Shown: one piece after another, positions 24,208 through 33,759 of the stretch
Layout of the letters: every line of letters begins with the position of its first letter
Numbering within the stretch: position 1 is the first letter of the stretch
From: WTFV01 sp965200895
GTDB taxonomy: Bacteria > Acidobacteriota > Vicinamibacteria > Vicinamibacterales > UBA8438
Direction of reading: 5' to 3'
NCBI GenBank assembly: GCA_965200895.1
Contig: CBDAVM010000002.1
Coordinates: forward strand, 1,984,001 to 2,048,000
Length of the DNA stretch: 64,000 nt
The notes under the pieces: model-generated
Told to the model about the DNA's origin: nothing
Seen by the model: the letters and a program-made list of their open reading frames with translations, nothing else
The model's database searches: none
Translations under genes and position numbers: made by a program

Positions 24208-24882
24208 TCACGCCGCAGCCAGCCGCCCGCCGACCAGCCGCAGCACGCGGTCGCAGGTGGCGGCCAGCCGATCGTTGTGGGTGGCCACGACCGAGGTCAC
24301 TCCGTACGCCCGGTGCATGTCGCGCAGGAGGTTCTGAACTGCCGCGCCGGTGGTCTCGTCGAGATTGCCGGTAGGCTCGTCCGCAAGGAGGAGCGCCGGA
24401 CGCATCACGAGGGCCCGCGCCACCGCCACGCGCTGCTGCTCCCCTCCCGACAGCATGCCGGACCGGTGATCGAGCCGGTCGCCGAGTCCGACCTCGCGCA
24501 GGAGCGCGGCAGCCCGTGCGCGGGCCTCCGCGACCGGCCGACGCGCGATGCGCAGGGGCATCTCGACGTTCTCCAGCGCCGAGAACTCCGGCAGCAGGTG
24601 GTGGAACTGGAAAACGAACCCGACGCTGCGGTTCCTGAACGCGACCAGGGCGTCGTCGTCAAGGGCCGTCAGCTCAATCCCGTCAGCATGAATCCGCCCA
24701 TTCCGGGCGCGCTCGAGGCCGCCGAGCAGGTGCAGCAGGGTACTCTTGCCGACTCCCGACGCTCCCACGATCGCGACCATCTCGCCCGGCGCGACGGCCA
24801 GCTCCAGGTCGCACAGCACGGGCAGCGTGCGTCCGCCTATGCGATACGACTTCGACAGTCCCCGGACCTCGAGAAACGACAT
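24208..24882 (-). CDS. lolD: Lipoprotein-releasing ABC transporter ATP-binding protein LolD
   Basis: This 224-aa ABC ATPase powers release of lipoproteins from the inner membrane to LolA. Walker A is GASGVGKSTLLHLLGGLE near residue 40, and the Q-loop region is VGFVFQFHHLLPEFSALEN near 87, a LolD-typical sequence. The signature is LSGGEQQRVAVARAL near 143, Walker B LLLADEPTGNLD, and the H-loop VVATHNDRLA. It follows lolC by 24 bp on the same strand. Confidence 0.92.
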   Translation of the reverse strand: MSFLEVRGLSKSYRIGGRTLPVLCDLELAVAPGEMVAIVGASGVGKSTLLHLLGGLERARNGRIHADGIELTALDDDALVAFRNRSVGFVFQFHHLLPEFSALENVEMPLRIARRPVAEARARAAALLREVGLGDRLDHRSGMLSGGEQQRVAVARALVMRPALLLADEPTGNLDETTGAAVQNLLRDMHRAYGVTSVVATHNDRLAATCDRVLRLVGGRLAAA

Positions 24883-24906
24883 GGCGCGGTCCTGCCGCAG
24901 GAAGAC

Positions 24907-26138
24907 CTACTGATACCGCAATGCTTCGGACGGATCGATGCGCGCCGCGTGGCGCGACGGATGCAGAGTGACGAACAGGCAGACCATGTTCGCCACCAGG
25001 AGGACCAGCCAGAAGTCAAGCGGCTCAACGATGAACGGCACGTAGGTCACCTGGTACACGTCCATCGGCAGCCGCAGCAGCCGGTAGCGATCCATCACCG
25101 CGCAGATGGCGTAGCCGACCGCGGCGCCGGCGGCGGTACCCGCGAAACCGATCATCGCGCCCTGCAGCACGAAGATGCGGCGAACCATCCGGGCGCTCGC
25201 GCCCATGGTCTTGAGGATGGCGATGTCGCGGCTCTTCTCCATGACGAGCATGATGAGCGACGACACGATGTTCAGCGTCGCAACCAGCACGATCAGGCCG
25301 ATCGCGACCGATATCGCCATCTTCTCCAGAAAGAGCGCCGAGAAGAGCGAGGCGTTGAGCTGCGACCAGTCTTCCGTCGTGTAGGAGTCGCCGATCTGGT
25401 CCGGAATCGCGTCGGCCACGGCGCGCGATACGGAGGGATCATCGACGCGCAACTGCATCATCTCCACCCGATCCCTGCCGAACAGCCGTTTGGCGACGTC
25501 CAGCGTCACGAAGCCGTAGCCGGTGTCGTACTCGAGCAGTCCCAGCCTGAAAATGCCCGTCACCTCGAGACGGCGCGGGCGCGGCAGCATGCCCATGGGC
25601 GACAGCGCGCCGCTCAGCGTGACGAGGGTGATGTCGTCGCCGACGAACGCGCCCAGCTTCCTGGCGAGCTCCTCGCCGATCACGATGCCGCCCGACGCGG
25701 CGCCCTCGTAGGCGGCCAGGTCGGACAGGCTCCCGCGGTCGACTGCCGCCGCGACCCCCGTGACCGTCGTCTCCAGCGCCGGATCGATGCCCTTGACGTT
25801 GAGCGGCGCATTGCCGGCACGGGTATAGGCGAGGGCCTGGCCGAGGACCGCCGGCGCCGCAGCCTCGACCCGCGGCAGCGCGACCAGCTTGCGCGCCTCG
25901 GCGTTGTAGTCCTCGAAGCCGCCGTCGAGCACCTTCCAGACGTAGACGTGGGCCTGTGCGCCCACGATTCGATCGCGCAGCTCCTGTTGCAACCCGGTCA
26001 TCAGGGCGAGAGCCACAATCAGTGCGGTGACACCGACCGTCACCCCCAGCACCGAGATGAGAGAAGTACTCGCCATGGACGCCTGCTTGCGGCGCGCCAT
26101 GAGATACCGGAGGGAAACGTAGAACTCGAAGGGCAGGT

Positions 26139-26142
<4 letters not shown>
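24907..26142 (-). CDS. lolC: Lipoprotein-releasing ABC transporter permease (LolC/LolE type)
   Basis: This 411-aa permease has four TM helices (about residues 20-45, 270-295, 315-340 and 375-400) and a large periplasmic MacB-like domain between the first two. The N-terminus LPFEFYVSLRYLMARRKQAS and the SVLGVTVGVTALIVALALMT helix are typical. The C-terminal part has TLNIVSSLIMLVMEKSRDIA, ILKTMGASARMVRRIFVLQG and DPSEALRY. Only one permease gene is present, so the transporter may be a LolF-like homodimer instead of LolCE. The ATG at 26142 overlaps the lysS stop (ATGA). Confidence 0.9.
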
Positions 26143-27670
<1,528 letters not shown>

Positions 27671-27674
<4 letters not shown>

Positions 27675-28264
27675 GCATCCTCCGCCGCCACGCGGCCGAC
27701 CTGCTCCCGGGCGGCAGTCGTCGTGTCCCGACTCCGCTCCAGGACCGTGCGCCGCACCGCATCAAGCACGCCATTGACGAAGGCGACGGCGCGTTCACCG
27801 CTGAACGTCTTCGCCAGCTCCAGCGCTTCGTTGATGACCACCGGCGGCGGCGTCTTCTCGAACAGCAACTCGTACACGGCCACGCGCATGATGAGCCGGT
27901 CGACCACGGCCAGACGCTCCGAGCGCCAGTTGTCGCTGTGTCGCGCGATCAGTTGATCGATCTCCGGCAGCGCAGCCACGGCCCCGCGCGCGAGTCCGAG
28001 CGCCAGTTCCCGGCGGGTGGCCGGAGCCGGATGCACCGCCCAGAACAGGTCGAGCGCATCGTCGAGCTCATCCGCCCCGATGCGACCGACATCCCATTGA
28101 TACAGCAACTGAAGCGCAGTCTCGCGAGCCCGATGGCGCTCGCGCGCGCTGTCGGTTCTCGTCTCCCGCGTCGCAAACACCCTTTTCGCCGGGTCGAGCG
28201 TCCGATGCAACGCCTGGAGCGCCGTCTCCCGGGCCCGATGGCCTTCGCGCGGGCCTCTCGACAT
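27671..28264 (-). CDS. nusB: Transcription antitermination factor NusB
   Basis: From the ATG at 28264 this is a 197-aa protein, against about 140-150 aa for typical NusB. The NusB core starts at about residue 45 with HRARETALQLLYQWDVG. It continues through DNWRSERLAVVDRLIMRVAVYEL and PPPVVINEALELAKTFS and ends FVNGVLDAVRR plus a short tail. Residues about 7-20 duplicate the core's first residues (HRARETALQALHRTLD) with a 35-residue period, so the 5' end looks tandemly duplicated. A GTG at 28180 would give about 169 aa and is an alternative start. NusB binds boxA RNA with NusE in antitermination. The lysS start overlaps its stop. Confidence 0.85.
28110..28264. repeat. 105-bp-period tandem duplication at the nusB 5' end
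   Basis: The stretch around 28114-28140 recurs at 28219-28245 with a 105-nt offset (35 codons). On the coding strand both copies encode HRARETALQ. The copies have diverged at several bases, so the duplication is not recent. Confidence 0.6.
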
Positions 28265-28844
28265 CGATTCGTGTCCGCCAGCTCCGCGATCCGGCGTGTC
28301 GCGAACCCTGCCGCCGGCCCGCGGGCTGCCCGGGTGGGTTCCTGTCCGACGGGCGGCAGAAGGCGCCTCGTGATGAACCGGGCGGGCGGCAGGGCCTTTC
28401 GACGCCTGCCGCTCGACGCGCTTCACCAGGCGCGGCCGTTCCCCGGACATCGGCCGGGGGGAAACAGGGCCTGGCTGCATCCCGGACGCATCGCGAAGGA
28501 CGGCGGCGTCCCCCGGGCCGGAAACCGCGGGGGACGCCGCCGCCCCGCCGCCCGGCGGCGTCCCCCGGGCCGAAGTCCGAAGCCGCGGTGCGCCGGGCGG
28601 GACGTCGCGCCAGCCGGCTCGTTCTTTGTCCATTCGTGTTTACATCGGGATGCGGAAACGGTCGAGGCTCATCTCGGCGATCGCCATCGTGGCGTCTCGT
28701 TCCCGGGTGGGTGCGGCGCATCCACGCCGGGAACCGATGACGACTCGCGCCCGGCGGCAGCCGCGTCCTCATGCTCGACGTCCCGGTCGGCTCTGACGCG
28801 GGCTCCTGCCGAGGAGCACGCGCGCCGGCTCCCGGGATCGACAT
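28265..28844. other. 580-bp region without a supported gene, between ribH and nusB
   Basis: No conserved protein is recognisable here. Open frames exist on both strands, but their translations are Arg/Pro/Gly-rich and typical of high-GC non-coding DNA. The region contains a strong inverted repeat with a third copy of one arm, listed separately. A 15-codon ORF at about 28700-28650 on the minus strand (MAIAEMSLDRFRIPM, stop TAA) is noted without support. The nusB leader or promoter is likely to lie here. Confidence 0.5.
28502..28567. repeat. Inverted repeat plus third direct copy
   Basis: GGCGGCGTCCCCCG occurs at 28502-28515, perfectly inverted at 28528-28541 (CGGGGGACGCCGCC), and again in direct orientation at 28554-28567. 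Arms 1/2 and 2/3 can form mutually exclusive 14-bp stems, an arrangement seen in terminator/antiterminator switches. No U-tract accompanies it. Confidence 0.6.
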
Positions 28845-29342
28845 TCACGCTCCGGCCCGGGGCGAGCCCGGCAGCGAGCCGATGACGTTGGCCAACTGCA
28901 CGGCGGCCAGCGCGGCTTCGCGCCCCTTGTTCGACGGCCCGTCGCCGGCCCGCGCGACCGCCTCGTCCAGGGAGTTGGTGGTCAGGACGCCGAAGGTCAT
29001 CGGCACGCCCGTGGCCTGCGACGCAGCGGCGATCGCGTGGGTGACGGCCGACGCGAGGTAGTCGAAGTGCGGCGTCTCGCCCCGGATGATGCAGCCGAGA
29101 CAGACCACGGCATCGAACGTCCCCGACTCCGCGGCGCGGCGGGCGGCGAGTGGAATCTCGAAAGCGCCCGGCACCTCGATGACCGTCGCCGAACCGGCGC
29201 CGCGCGCTCCTGCATCGCGGAGCGCGGCGAGCGCGCCGTCGCACAGCGCACCGGTCACGGCCCGGTGGTACGCGGACACGACGAGGCCGACCCGCAGCGC
29301 CGATGCGTCGGTCACCCCCTCGATGACCGGGGTGTCTCTCAT
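28845..29342 (-). CDS. ribH: 6,7-dimethyl-8-ribityllumazine synthase
   Basis: This 165-aa enzyme makes the riboflavin precursor lumazine from 5-amino-6-ribitylaminouracil and dihydroxybutanone phosphate, and typically forms icosahedral or pentameric assemblies. Motifs are VGLVVSAYHRAVTGALCDGA, VIEVPGAFEIPLAARR near residue 54, VVCLGCIIRGETPHFDYLA near 80 with the substrate-binding and catalytic His, and VPMTFGVLTTNSLDEAVARA near 113. NKGREAALAAV follows. Its ATG overlaps the stop of the enoyl-CoA hydratase gene by 4 nt. No other rib gene is nearby. Confidence 0.94.
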   Translation of the reverse strand: MRDTPVIEGVTDASALRVGLVVSAYHRAVTGALCDGALAALRDAGARGAGSATVIEVPGAFEIPLAARRAAESGTFDAVVCLGCIIRGETPHFDYLASAVTHAIAAASQATGVPMTFGVLTTNSLDEAVARAGDGPSNKGREAALAAVQLANVIGSLPGSPRAGA

Positions 29343-30121
29343 GAGCCGGTAAAGCGCGGAGGACGTTTCTCCAGAAAGGCACTCGTGCCTTCGCGCCAGT
29401 CACTGGTCGCGGCGGCCACCCCGAAGAGACCCGCCTCGTGGGCGCAGCCGTCTGCGAGCGTCATGCCCGCCCCTTCGCGAACCGCGGCCAGGACACAGCG
29501 GACCGCGACCGGCGCCCGGGCCGCGATCCGCCGGGCGAGCTCGATCGTCCGGGGCATCAGTTCGGCCCGGGGGACCACGCGATTCACAAGTCCGATCCGC
29601 CACGCTTCCTGCGCGTCGATCGGCGCGCCGGTCAGTATCATCTCCAGGGCGTGCCCGCTGCCGACGAGGCGCGGCAGCCGCTGCGTGCCGCCGTAACCGG
29701 GCAGCAGTCCGAGTCCGATCTCCGGCAGGCCGAGCTTCGCCGTGTCCGCCGCGATCCGCAGCGTACAGGCCATGGCGAGCTCGCAGCCGCCACCGAGTGC
29801 GTAACCGTTGATCGCAGCGATCACCGGCTTTCCCATCCGCTCCATCGCGTGGCACAGCGCATGGCCGCGGGCCGCGAGGGCCTGTGCCGTGACCGGCGTG
29901 AGCAGCGCCAGCTCGCGGATGTCAGCCCCGGCGACGAACGCCCTGTCGCCGGCCCCGGTCAGGACCACCGCGCGCACCTCGTCGTCGGCCGCCAGACGGC
30001 TCACGGCGTTCTCCAACCCGGTGATCGTCTCGTTGTTCAGCGCGTTGAGCACCGCCGGCCGCGTCACCGTCAGTACGGCTACCGCTCCGTCCCGTTCGAT
30101 GGTCAGGTTCTCATCCGGCAT
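29339..30121 (-). CDS. Enoyl-CoA hydratase/isomerase family protein
   Basis: This 260-aa crotonase-fold enzyme probably hydrates short- or medium-chain enoyl-CoA. RPAVLNALNNETI is near the N-terminus. AFVAGADIRELALL supplies the first oxyanion-hole segment near residue 61. KPVIAAINGYALGGGCELAM near 95 has the second oxyanion glycines and the first catalytic Glu. LPEIGLGLLPGYGGTQRLPRLV near 130-150 (quoted in part) has the second Glu. This pattern fits a true hydratase. The ATG at 30121 is preferred to 30142; it lies inside the 3' end of the VanZ-family gene. The acyl-CoA dehydrogenase, epimerase and MeaB genes upstream suggest fatty-acid or propionyl-CoA breakdown. Confidence 0.9.
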   Translation of the reverse strand: MPDENLTIERDGAVAVLTVTRPAVLNALNNETITGLENAVSRLAADDEVRAVVLTGAGDRAFVAGADIRELALLTPVTAQALAARGHALCHAMERMGKPVIAAINGYALGGGCELAMACTLRIAADTAKLGLPEIGLGLLPGYGGTQRLPRLVGSGHALEMILTGAPIDAQEAWRIGLVNRVVPRAELMPRTIELARRIAARAPVAVRCVLAAVREGAGMTLADGCAHEAGLFGVAAATSDWREGTSAFLEKRPPRFTGS

Positions 30122-30533
30122 GGCGTCTGGCTCGAACGGCAAGAACTATACTCCACGCCCATGCCAGCCCGCCGCCGGCCGCGGCCCCCAGCGCATCCGC
30201 CGCCACGTCCCGCCACTCCGGGCTCCGTCCCGGCACGAACGACTGGTGCGCTTCGTCCGTCAACCCGTAGGACACTGCCAGAACGACGGCCAGCAGCACG
30301 CGAGCGGCGGTGATCCGCGACCAGTCCGCACCGGCCACGGCCCGCAGCAGCGCCGCCCCGAGGACGGCGTACGCGGCGGCATGCGCCATGACGTCGGAGA
30401 CCGACGCCGGCAGTCTCGGCGGCGAAGAGGATCCCGAGACGACGAAGATCGCCGCCATCATGGCGGCGACCGGCCCCCACAGGTAGCACAGCCGGAGCAG
30501 TCGACCCGCACCTCGGCTTGTCCGTACGGTCAT
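30111..30533 (-). CDS. VanZ family membrane protein
   Basis: This 140-aa protein has about four TM helices. VanZ-family signatures are visible: GSSSPPRLPASVSDVMAHAAA with the membrane-embedded His, YAVLGAALLRA, and SYGLTDEAHQSFVPGRSPEW (the E-x-H-Q-x-F-x-P-x-R motif) followed by DVAADALGAAAG. VanZ relatives have been linked to glycopeptide tolerance, but their function in most bacteria is unknown. The ATG at 30533 overlaps the upstream 57-aa gene as ATGA. The 3' end overlaps the enoyl-CoA hydratase start. Confidence 0.88.
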   Translation of the reverse strand: MTVRTSRGAGRLLRLCYLWGPVAAMMAAIFVVSGSSSPPRLPASVSDVMAHAAAYAVLGAALLRAVAGADWSRITAARVLLAVVLAVSYGLTDEAHQSFVPGRSPEWRDVAADALGAAAGGGLAWAWSIVLAVRARRHAG

Positions 30534-30703
30534 AGCGGGAACGGGTACATGAGCCAGGCCAGGACCGTCGCCGCGAGCACGAATCCGGCGAACAGCACGC
30601 CTCCGAAGCGCGCCTGCTCGGCCGGCTCGTCGCGCATCAGCACCGCGAAGACGAGCGACACGAACCCTGCGAACAGCACCATCAGCAGGAAGTGGCTGGC
30701 CAT
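30530..30703 (-). CDS. 57-aa two-helix membrane protein
   Basis: A short gene lies between the DUF6677 and VanZ genes, 8 bp after the first and overlapping the second by 4 nt (ATGA). It encodes two hydrophobic helices, MASHFLLMVLFAGFVSLVFA and VLFAGFVLAATVLAWLMY, joined by a charged loop RDEPAEQARFGG, and ends PFPL. The precise fit into the operon and the helical-hairpin pattern support a real gene. No named family was recognised; the function is unknown. Confidence 0.7.
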   Translation of the reverse strand: MASHFLLMVLFAGFVSLVFAVLMRDEPAEQARFGGVLFAGFVLAATVLAWLMYPFPL

Positions 30704-30711
30704 CGCGCCGC

Positions 30712-31101
30712 CTATTTGCGTCCCTGGGCAATGTCGAACGCGTCCAGCACGACGAGCACGTTCAGCAGCCCGGAAACGACGAGAAACGTGTTGCCGTACT
30801 CGTAGGTGCCGGCTGCGACGTCGCCGCCGCCCGCGCCCAGTGCGCGCGCCAGCAGATAGGGGGCCCCGATGCCGAGATCGGCGAGTCCGGCCAGCGCCAC
30901 CAGCGGCTGCGCGGGATCGATGGCGAACAGCTCGCCGTCGAGACCGAGTCCGATCGCGAACATCAGCGGCAGCACCGCAAGGAAGACGACCCCCTTGGAC
31001 GAGCGCCCCAGCCAGAGATGGCCCGCCCCCGGCAGCACCCAGGCGACGGCGCAGACGGCGGCGACTCTACCCGGCTCGGCCGCGTGCGGACGGTTGGGCA
31101 T
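30712..31101 (-). CDS. DUF6677-like membrane protein
   Basis: This 129-aa membrane protein has about four hydrophobic segments. AWVLPGAGHLWLGRSSKGVV near the N-terminus, LGLDGELFAIDP, LADLGIGAPYLLARALG and the C-terminal TYEYGNTFLVVSGLLNVLVV resemble DUF6677, a family I associate with Acidobacteriota. The start at 31101 (MPNRPHAAEPG) excludes an Arg-rich upstream extension antisense to the DUF2085 gene. It is followed at 8 bp by the 57-aa membrane gene, so the three membrane genes (this one, the 57-aa gene and VanZ) form a unit. The function is unknown. Confidence 0.75.
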   Translation of the reverse strand: MPNRPHAAEPGRVAAVCAVAWVLPGAGHLWLGRSSKGVVFLAVLPLMFAIGLGLDGELFAIDPAQPLVALAGLADLGIGAPYLLARALGAGGGDVAAGTYEYGNTFLVVSGLLNVLVVLDAFDIAQGRK

Positions 31102-31106
31102 GGTCT

Positions 31107-31562
31107 CTAGTGTACCTTCCCGCGGATCACGCCGGCCATGAACCAGCAGACTGCCGCACCGAGCGGTACCGCCGCCGCCGCGCGTCCGAGATTCCCGGGA
31201 TCGACGATGCCGAGCACCTCGAGCACGAGGGTCGCGCCCGTCGGCAGCGCCGCCGCGGCAATGCGCGCGCGTGTGGCCTGCGCCCGGAGGCACCGGGCGG
31301 CGCCCATCAGGCCGAGCAGCGCCCCCGCGTACAGTCCGGCGCACCGTCCGCAGACCGGGAACTTCACCCCCCAGGGATGAAAGGACCGTTCCGCGCGTTG
31401 GTGACAGATGAAGCTTCCGGTGACGTAGACGACCGTCGCGACCAGTGTGCCGCCGGCGGTCCGCTGACTGAGCGCATACGGCGCCGCCGCCAGCGCGGTG
31501 CTCCAGACCAGAACGCCACCGACGAGCAACGGCAGCAGCAGGCGCCTAGTAGTCGAGTGCAT
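31107..31562 (-). CDS. DUF2085 domain-containing membrane protein
   Basis: This 151-aa protein has about four TM helices. The DUF2085 signature is clear: FICHQRAERSFHPWGVKFPV followed by CGRCAGLYAGALLG, providing a CH...C..RC set of residues that may bind metal. The C-terminal helices include VLEVLGIVDPGNLGRAAAAV. The biochemical role is unknown. Its start overlaps the 3' end of the PfkB kinase gene by 17 nt, and it ends 5 bp before the DUF6677 start. Confidence 0.85.
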   Translation of the reverse strand: MHSTTRRLLLPLLVGGVLVWSTALAAAPYALSQRTAGGTLVATVVYVTGSFICHQRAERSFHPWGVKFPVCGRCAGLYAGALLGLMGAARCLRAQATRARIAAAALPTGATLVLEVLGIVDPGNLGRAAAAVPLGAAVCWFMAGVIRGKVH

Positions 31563-32466
31563 CGAAGTGCGTCAGGCGCCGGAAGGCGTCGAAACGCTCG
31601 CGGATGTCCTCGTCCGTCAGACTCAGCAGACGGCCGAGGCCGAAGTCCTCCACGGAGAGCGACGCCATGGCGCTGCCGCAGATGACTGCGCGCGTGACCG
31701 CCTCGTCGGACAGGTCGCCGACCGCGGCCAGGTAGCCGACGAGTCCGCCCGCGAACGTGTCGCCCGCGCCGGTCGGATCGCACACCTCGTCGAGCGGCAG
31801 CCCCGGCGCGGCGAAGAACTCGTCGCCCCGCGTCATCAGGACGCCGTGCTCACCGCGCTTGATGACCACCCGGTCCGGACCCATCCGGCGGATCTCGCGC
31901 GCCGCCTGCACGAGGTTCGCCCTGCCGCTCAGTTGTCGCGCCTCCTCATCGTTTATCACGACGGCGTCCACGCGCCGGAGCACCCGGGCGAGCTCGGACG
32001 GCGTCCCGTCGATCCAGTAGTTCATCGTGTCGAGGGCAACGAAGCGGGGCGCCTCGATCTGATCGAGCACCTCCATCTGGAGGGCCGGGTGAATGTTGGC
32101 GAGGAACACGATGGGCGTGGACCGGAAGCGTTCCGGAACCCGCGGCGAGAAGTCCTGAAAGACGTTCAGATGGGTGTAAATCGTCTCGCGCGTGTTCAGG
32201 TCGAGCTTGTACTCCCCCTTCCAGCGGAACGTCTCGCCCGGCACGCGCTGAAGCCCTTCGAGGTCAATCCGCCGGCCGCCGAAGACCTGCATGTGGTGCT
32301 CGCTGAAGTCCTCGCCCACCACCGCCACCAGCCGCACGTCGCTGAAGAACGACGCGGCGACGCTGAAGAACGTCGCGGCCCCGCCCACCACGCGCGAGAC
32401 CTCTCCGAACGGCGTCCGGATTGAGTCGAAGGCGACCGATCCGACCGTCAGCACCGGTTCCGTCAT
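31546..32466 (-). CDS. PfkB family carbohydrate/nucleoside kinase
   Basis: This 306-aa ribokinase-fold enzyme has SVAFDSIRTPFGEVSRVVGG AATFFS near the N-terminus (two parts) and the catalytic anion-hole motif DPTGAGDTFAGGLVGYLA near residue 231, with the base Asp in GAGD. VVIKRGEHGVLM near 200 is also typical. The substrate is unknown. The gene overlaps mtnP (methylthioadenosine phosphorylase) by 4 nt, so a substrate from methylthioribose or adenosine salvage is a reasonable guess. Confidence 0.88.
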   Translation of the reverse strand: MTEPVLTVGSVAFDSIRTPFGEVSRVVGGAATFFSVAASFFSDVRLVAVVGEDFSEHHMQVFGGRRIDLEGLQRVPGETFRWKGEYKLDLNTRETIYTHLNVFQDFSPRVPERFRSTPIVFLANIHPALQMEVLDQIEAPRFVALDTMNYWIDGTPSELARVLRRVDAVVINDEEARQLSGRANLVQAAREIRRMGPDRVVIKRGEHGVLMTRGDEFFAAPGLPLDEVCDPTGAGDTFAGGLVGYLAAVGDLSDEAVTRAVICGSAMASLSVEDFGLGRLLSLTDEDIRERFDAFRRLTHFDALDY

Positions 32467-33335
32467 GACACGTACCGGCCGATGATCGGAGCCAGCTCGG
32501 CCCGGGTCTGCGGCGGAATCGCTTCGGGCCGCGTGATGATCGCCGTCGCCAGCGCGGTGCTGCATTCGCACCCGCGCTCGATCGGCAGGTGCGACACGAG
32601 GTCGGCAATCGTGTTCTGCGCCGTCACGGCGTTCGCCTGCAAGGTCTCGATGACCATCTCGACGGTCACCTGATCGTGATCCGGATGCCAGCAGTCGTAG
32701 TCGGTGACCAGGGCCAGGGTCGTGAAGCAGATCTCGGCCTCCCGCGCCAGCTTCGCCTCCTGCAGATTGGTCATGCCGATTACGTCCATGTTCCACGAGC
32801 GGTACAGGCGAGACTCCGCAAGCGTGGAGAACTGCGGGCCATCCATGCAGACGTAGGTGCCACCGCGGTGCACGGTTGCGCCGACCCGGCTCGCCGCATC
32901 CGCGGCAAGCCCGCTCAGAACCCCACAGAACGGGTGAGCGAACGAGACGTGCGCCGCCATGCCGCGCCCGAAGAACGTGCCGCAGCGTCCCCGCGTACGG
33001 TCGACGAACTGGTCCGGGACCACGATGTCCTGCGGCCGGTACTGTTCCTGCAGGCTTCCGACCGCGCTGGCCGAGACGAGCCACTCGACGCCGAGCGTCT
33101 TCATGCCGAATATGTTCGCGCGGAAGTTCAGCTCCGACGGAAGAATGCCGTGCCCCGCGCCGTGGCGGGCCAGGAACGCGACGCGCCGGCCCGAGAGGGT
33201 GCCGACCACGTAGGGCGCGGACGGCGCGCCGAACGGCGTCGCGACCGCCCGCTCCTGGCGATCCGTGAGCTGAGCCATGTCGTACAGCCCGCTCCCGCCG
33301 ATGATGCCGATGCGTATCCGTTCGTCAGCCTGCAT
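32463..33335 (-). CDS. mtnP: S-methyl-5'-thioadenosine phosphorylase
   Basis: This 290-aa nucleoside phosphorylase is of the PNP/MTAP class II family and splits methylthioadenosine into adenine and methylthioribose-1-phosphate. IGIIGGSGLYDM is at the N-terminus, FLARHGAGHGILPSELNFRANI near residue 54 carries phosphate-site residues (quoted in part), and GGTYVCMDGPQFSTLAESR and MDVIGMTNLQEAKLAREAEI lie near 157 and 183. TDYDCWHPD near 210 is typical of MTAP-type specificity. Purine nucleoside phosphorylase activity is a possible alternative. It overlaps the epimerase gene by 11 nt and the PfkB gene by 4 nt. Confidence 0.9.
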   Translation of the reverse strand: MQADERIRIGIIGGSGLYDMAQLTDRQERAVATPFGAPSAPYVVGTLSGRRVAFLARHGAGHGILPSELNFRANIFGMKTLGVEWLVSASAVGSLQEQYRPQDIVVPDQFVDRTRGRCGTFFGRGMAAHVSFAHPFCGVLSGLAADAASRVGATVHRGGTYVCMDGPQFSTLAESRLYRSWNMDVIGMTNLQEAKLAREAEICFTTLALVTDYDCWHPDHDQVTVEMVIETLQANAVTAQNTIADLVSHLPIERGCECSTALATAIITRPEAIPPQTRAELAPIIGRYVS

Positions 33336-33759
33336 GATGCGCCTGCCCGCTCCTCTCCTGCTTCTCCTGCTTCAGTTCGACGAGGACGCCGTGCGCGCTG
33401 GCCGGGTGCACGAACGCCACGAGTGCGCCCTCCGCCCCCTGGCGCGGCGTCTCGTCGACCAGCCTGATCCCGCGCGCCTTCAGACGCGCCAGGGCCTCCG
33501 CAATATCGTCGACGCGCAGCGTGATGTGGTGTATTCCGGCTCCGCGGCGGGACACGAAGCGCCGGATGGGGGACTCCGCCGACGTCGCTTCGAGCAGTTC
33601 CAGGGCCGCGGAGCCGACACGCACGAAGTGTGCGCGCACTCCTTGCGAGGGCACGTCCTCCGTCGCGTCGACCTCGAGACCAAGGGCCTCGGTATAGAAC
33701 GCGAGCGCCGCATCGAGGTCCTCCACGGCAATGCCGATGTGGTCGAGTACCGCTCTCAT
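33325..33759 (-). CDS. mce: Methylmalonyl-CoA epimerase
   Basis: This 144-aa vicinal-oxygen-chelate (glyoxalase fold) protein has DHIGIAVEDLDAALAFYTEA at the N-terminus and GIHHITLRVDDIAEALARLK near residue 75. GVLVELKQ at the C-terminus supplies the last metal-ligand Glu. The metal ligands H7, H77 and the Glu near 128 are all present. It interconverts the (R) and (S) forms of methylmalonyl-CoA. It lies directly after meaB (TGATG overlap), which supports the specific function within the large VOC family. The methylmalonyl-CoA mutase genes are outside the window. Confidence 0.9.
   Translation of the reverse strand: MRAVLDHIGIAVEDLDAALAFYTEALGLEVDATEDVPSQGVRAHFVRVGSAALELLEATSAESPIRRFVSRRGAGIHHITLRVDDIAEALARLKARGIRLVDETPRQGAEGALVAFVHPASAHGVLVELKQEKQERSGQAHHAG

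Noticed and set aside
28068..28844. A protein gene filling the ribH-nusB interval
   Set aside because: Open frames exist, but the translations are Arg/Pro/Gly-rich, contain repeat-derived sequence and show no domain or ribosome site.
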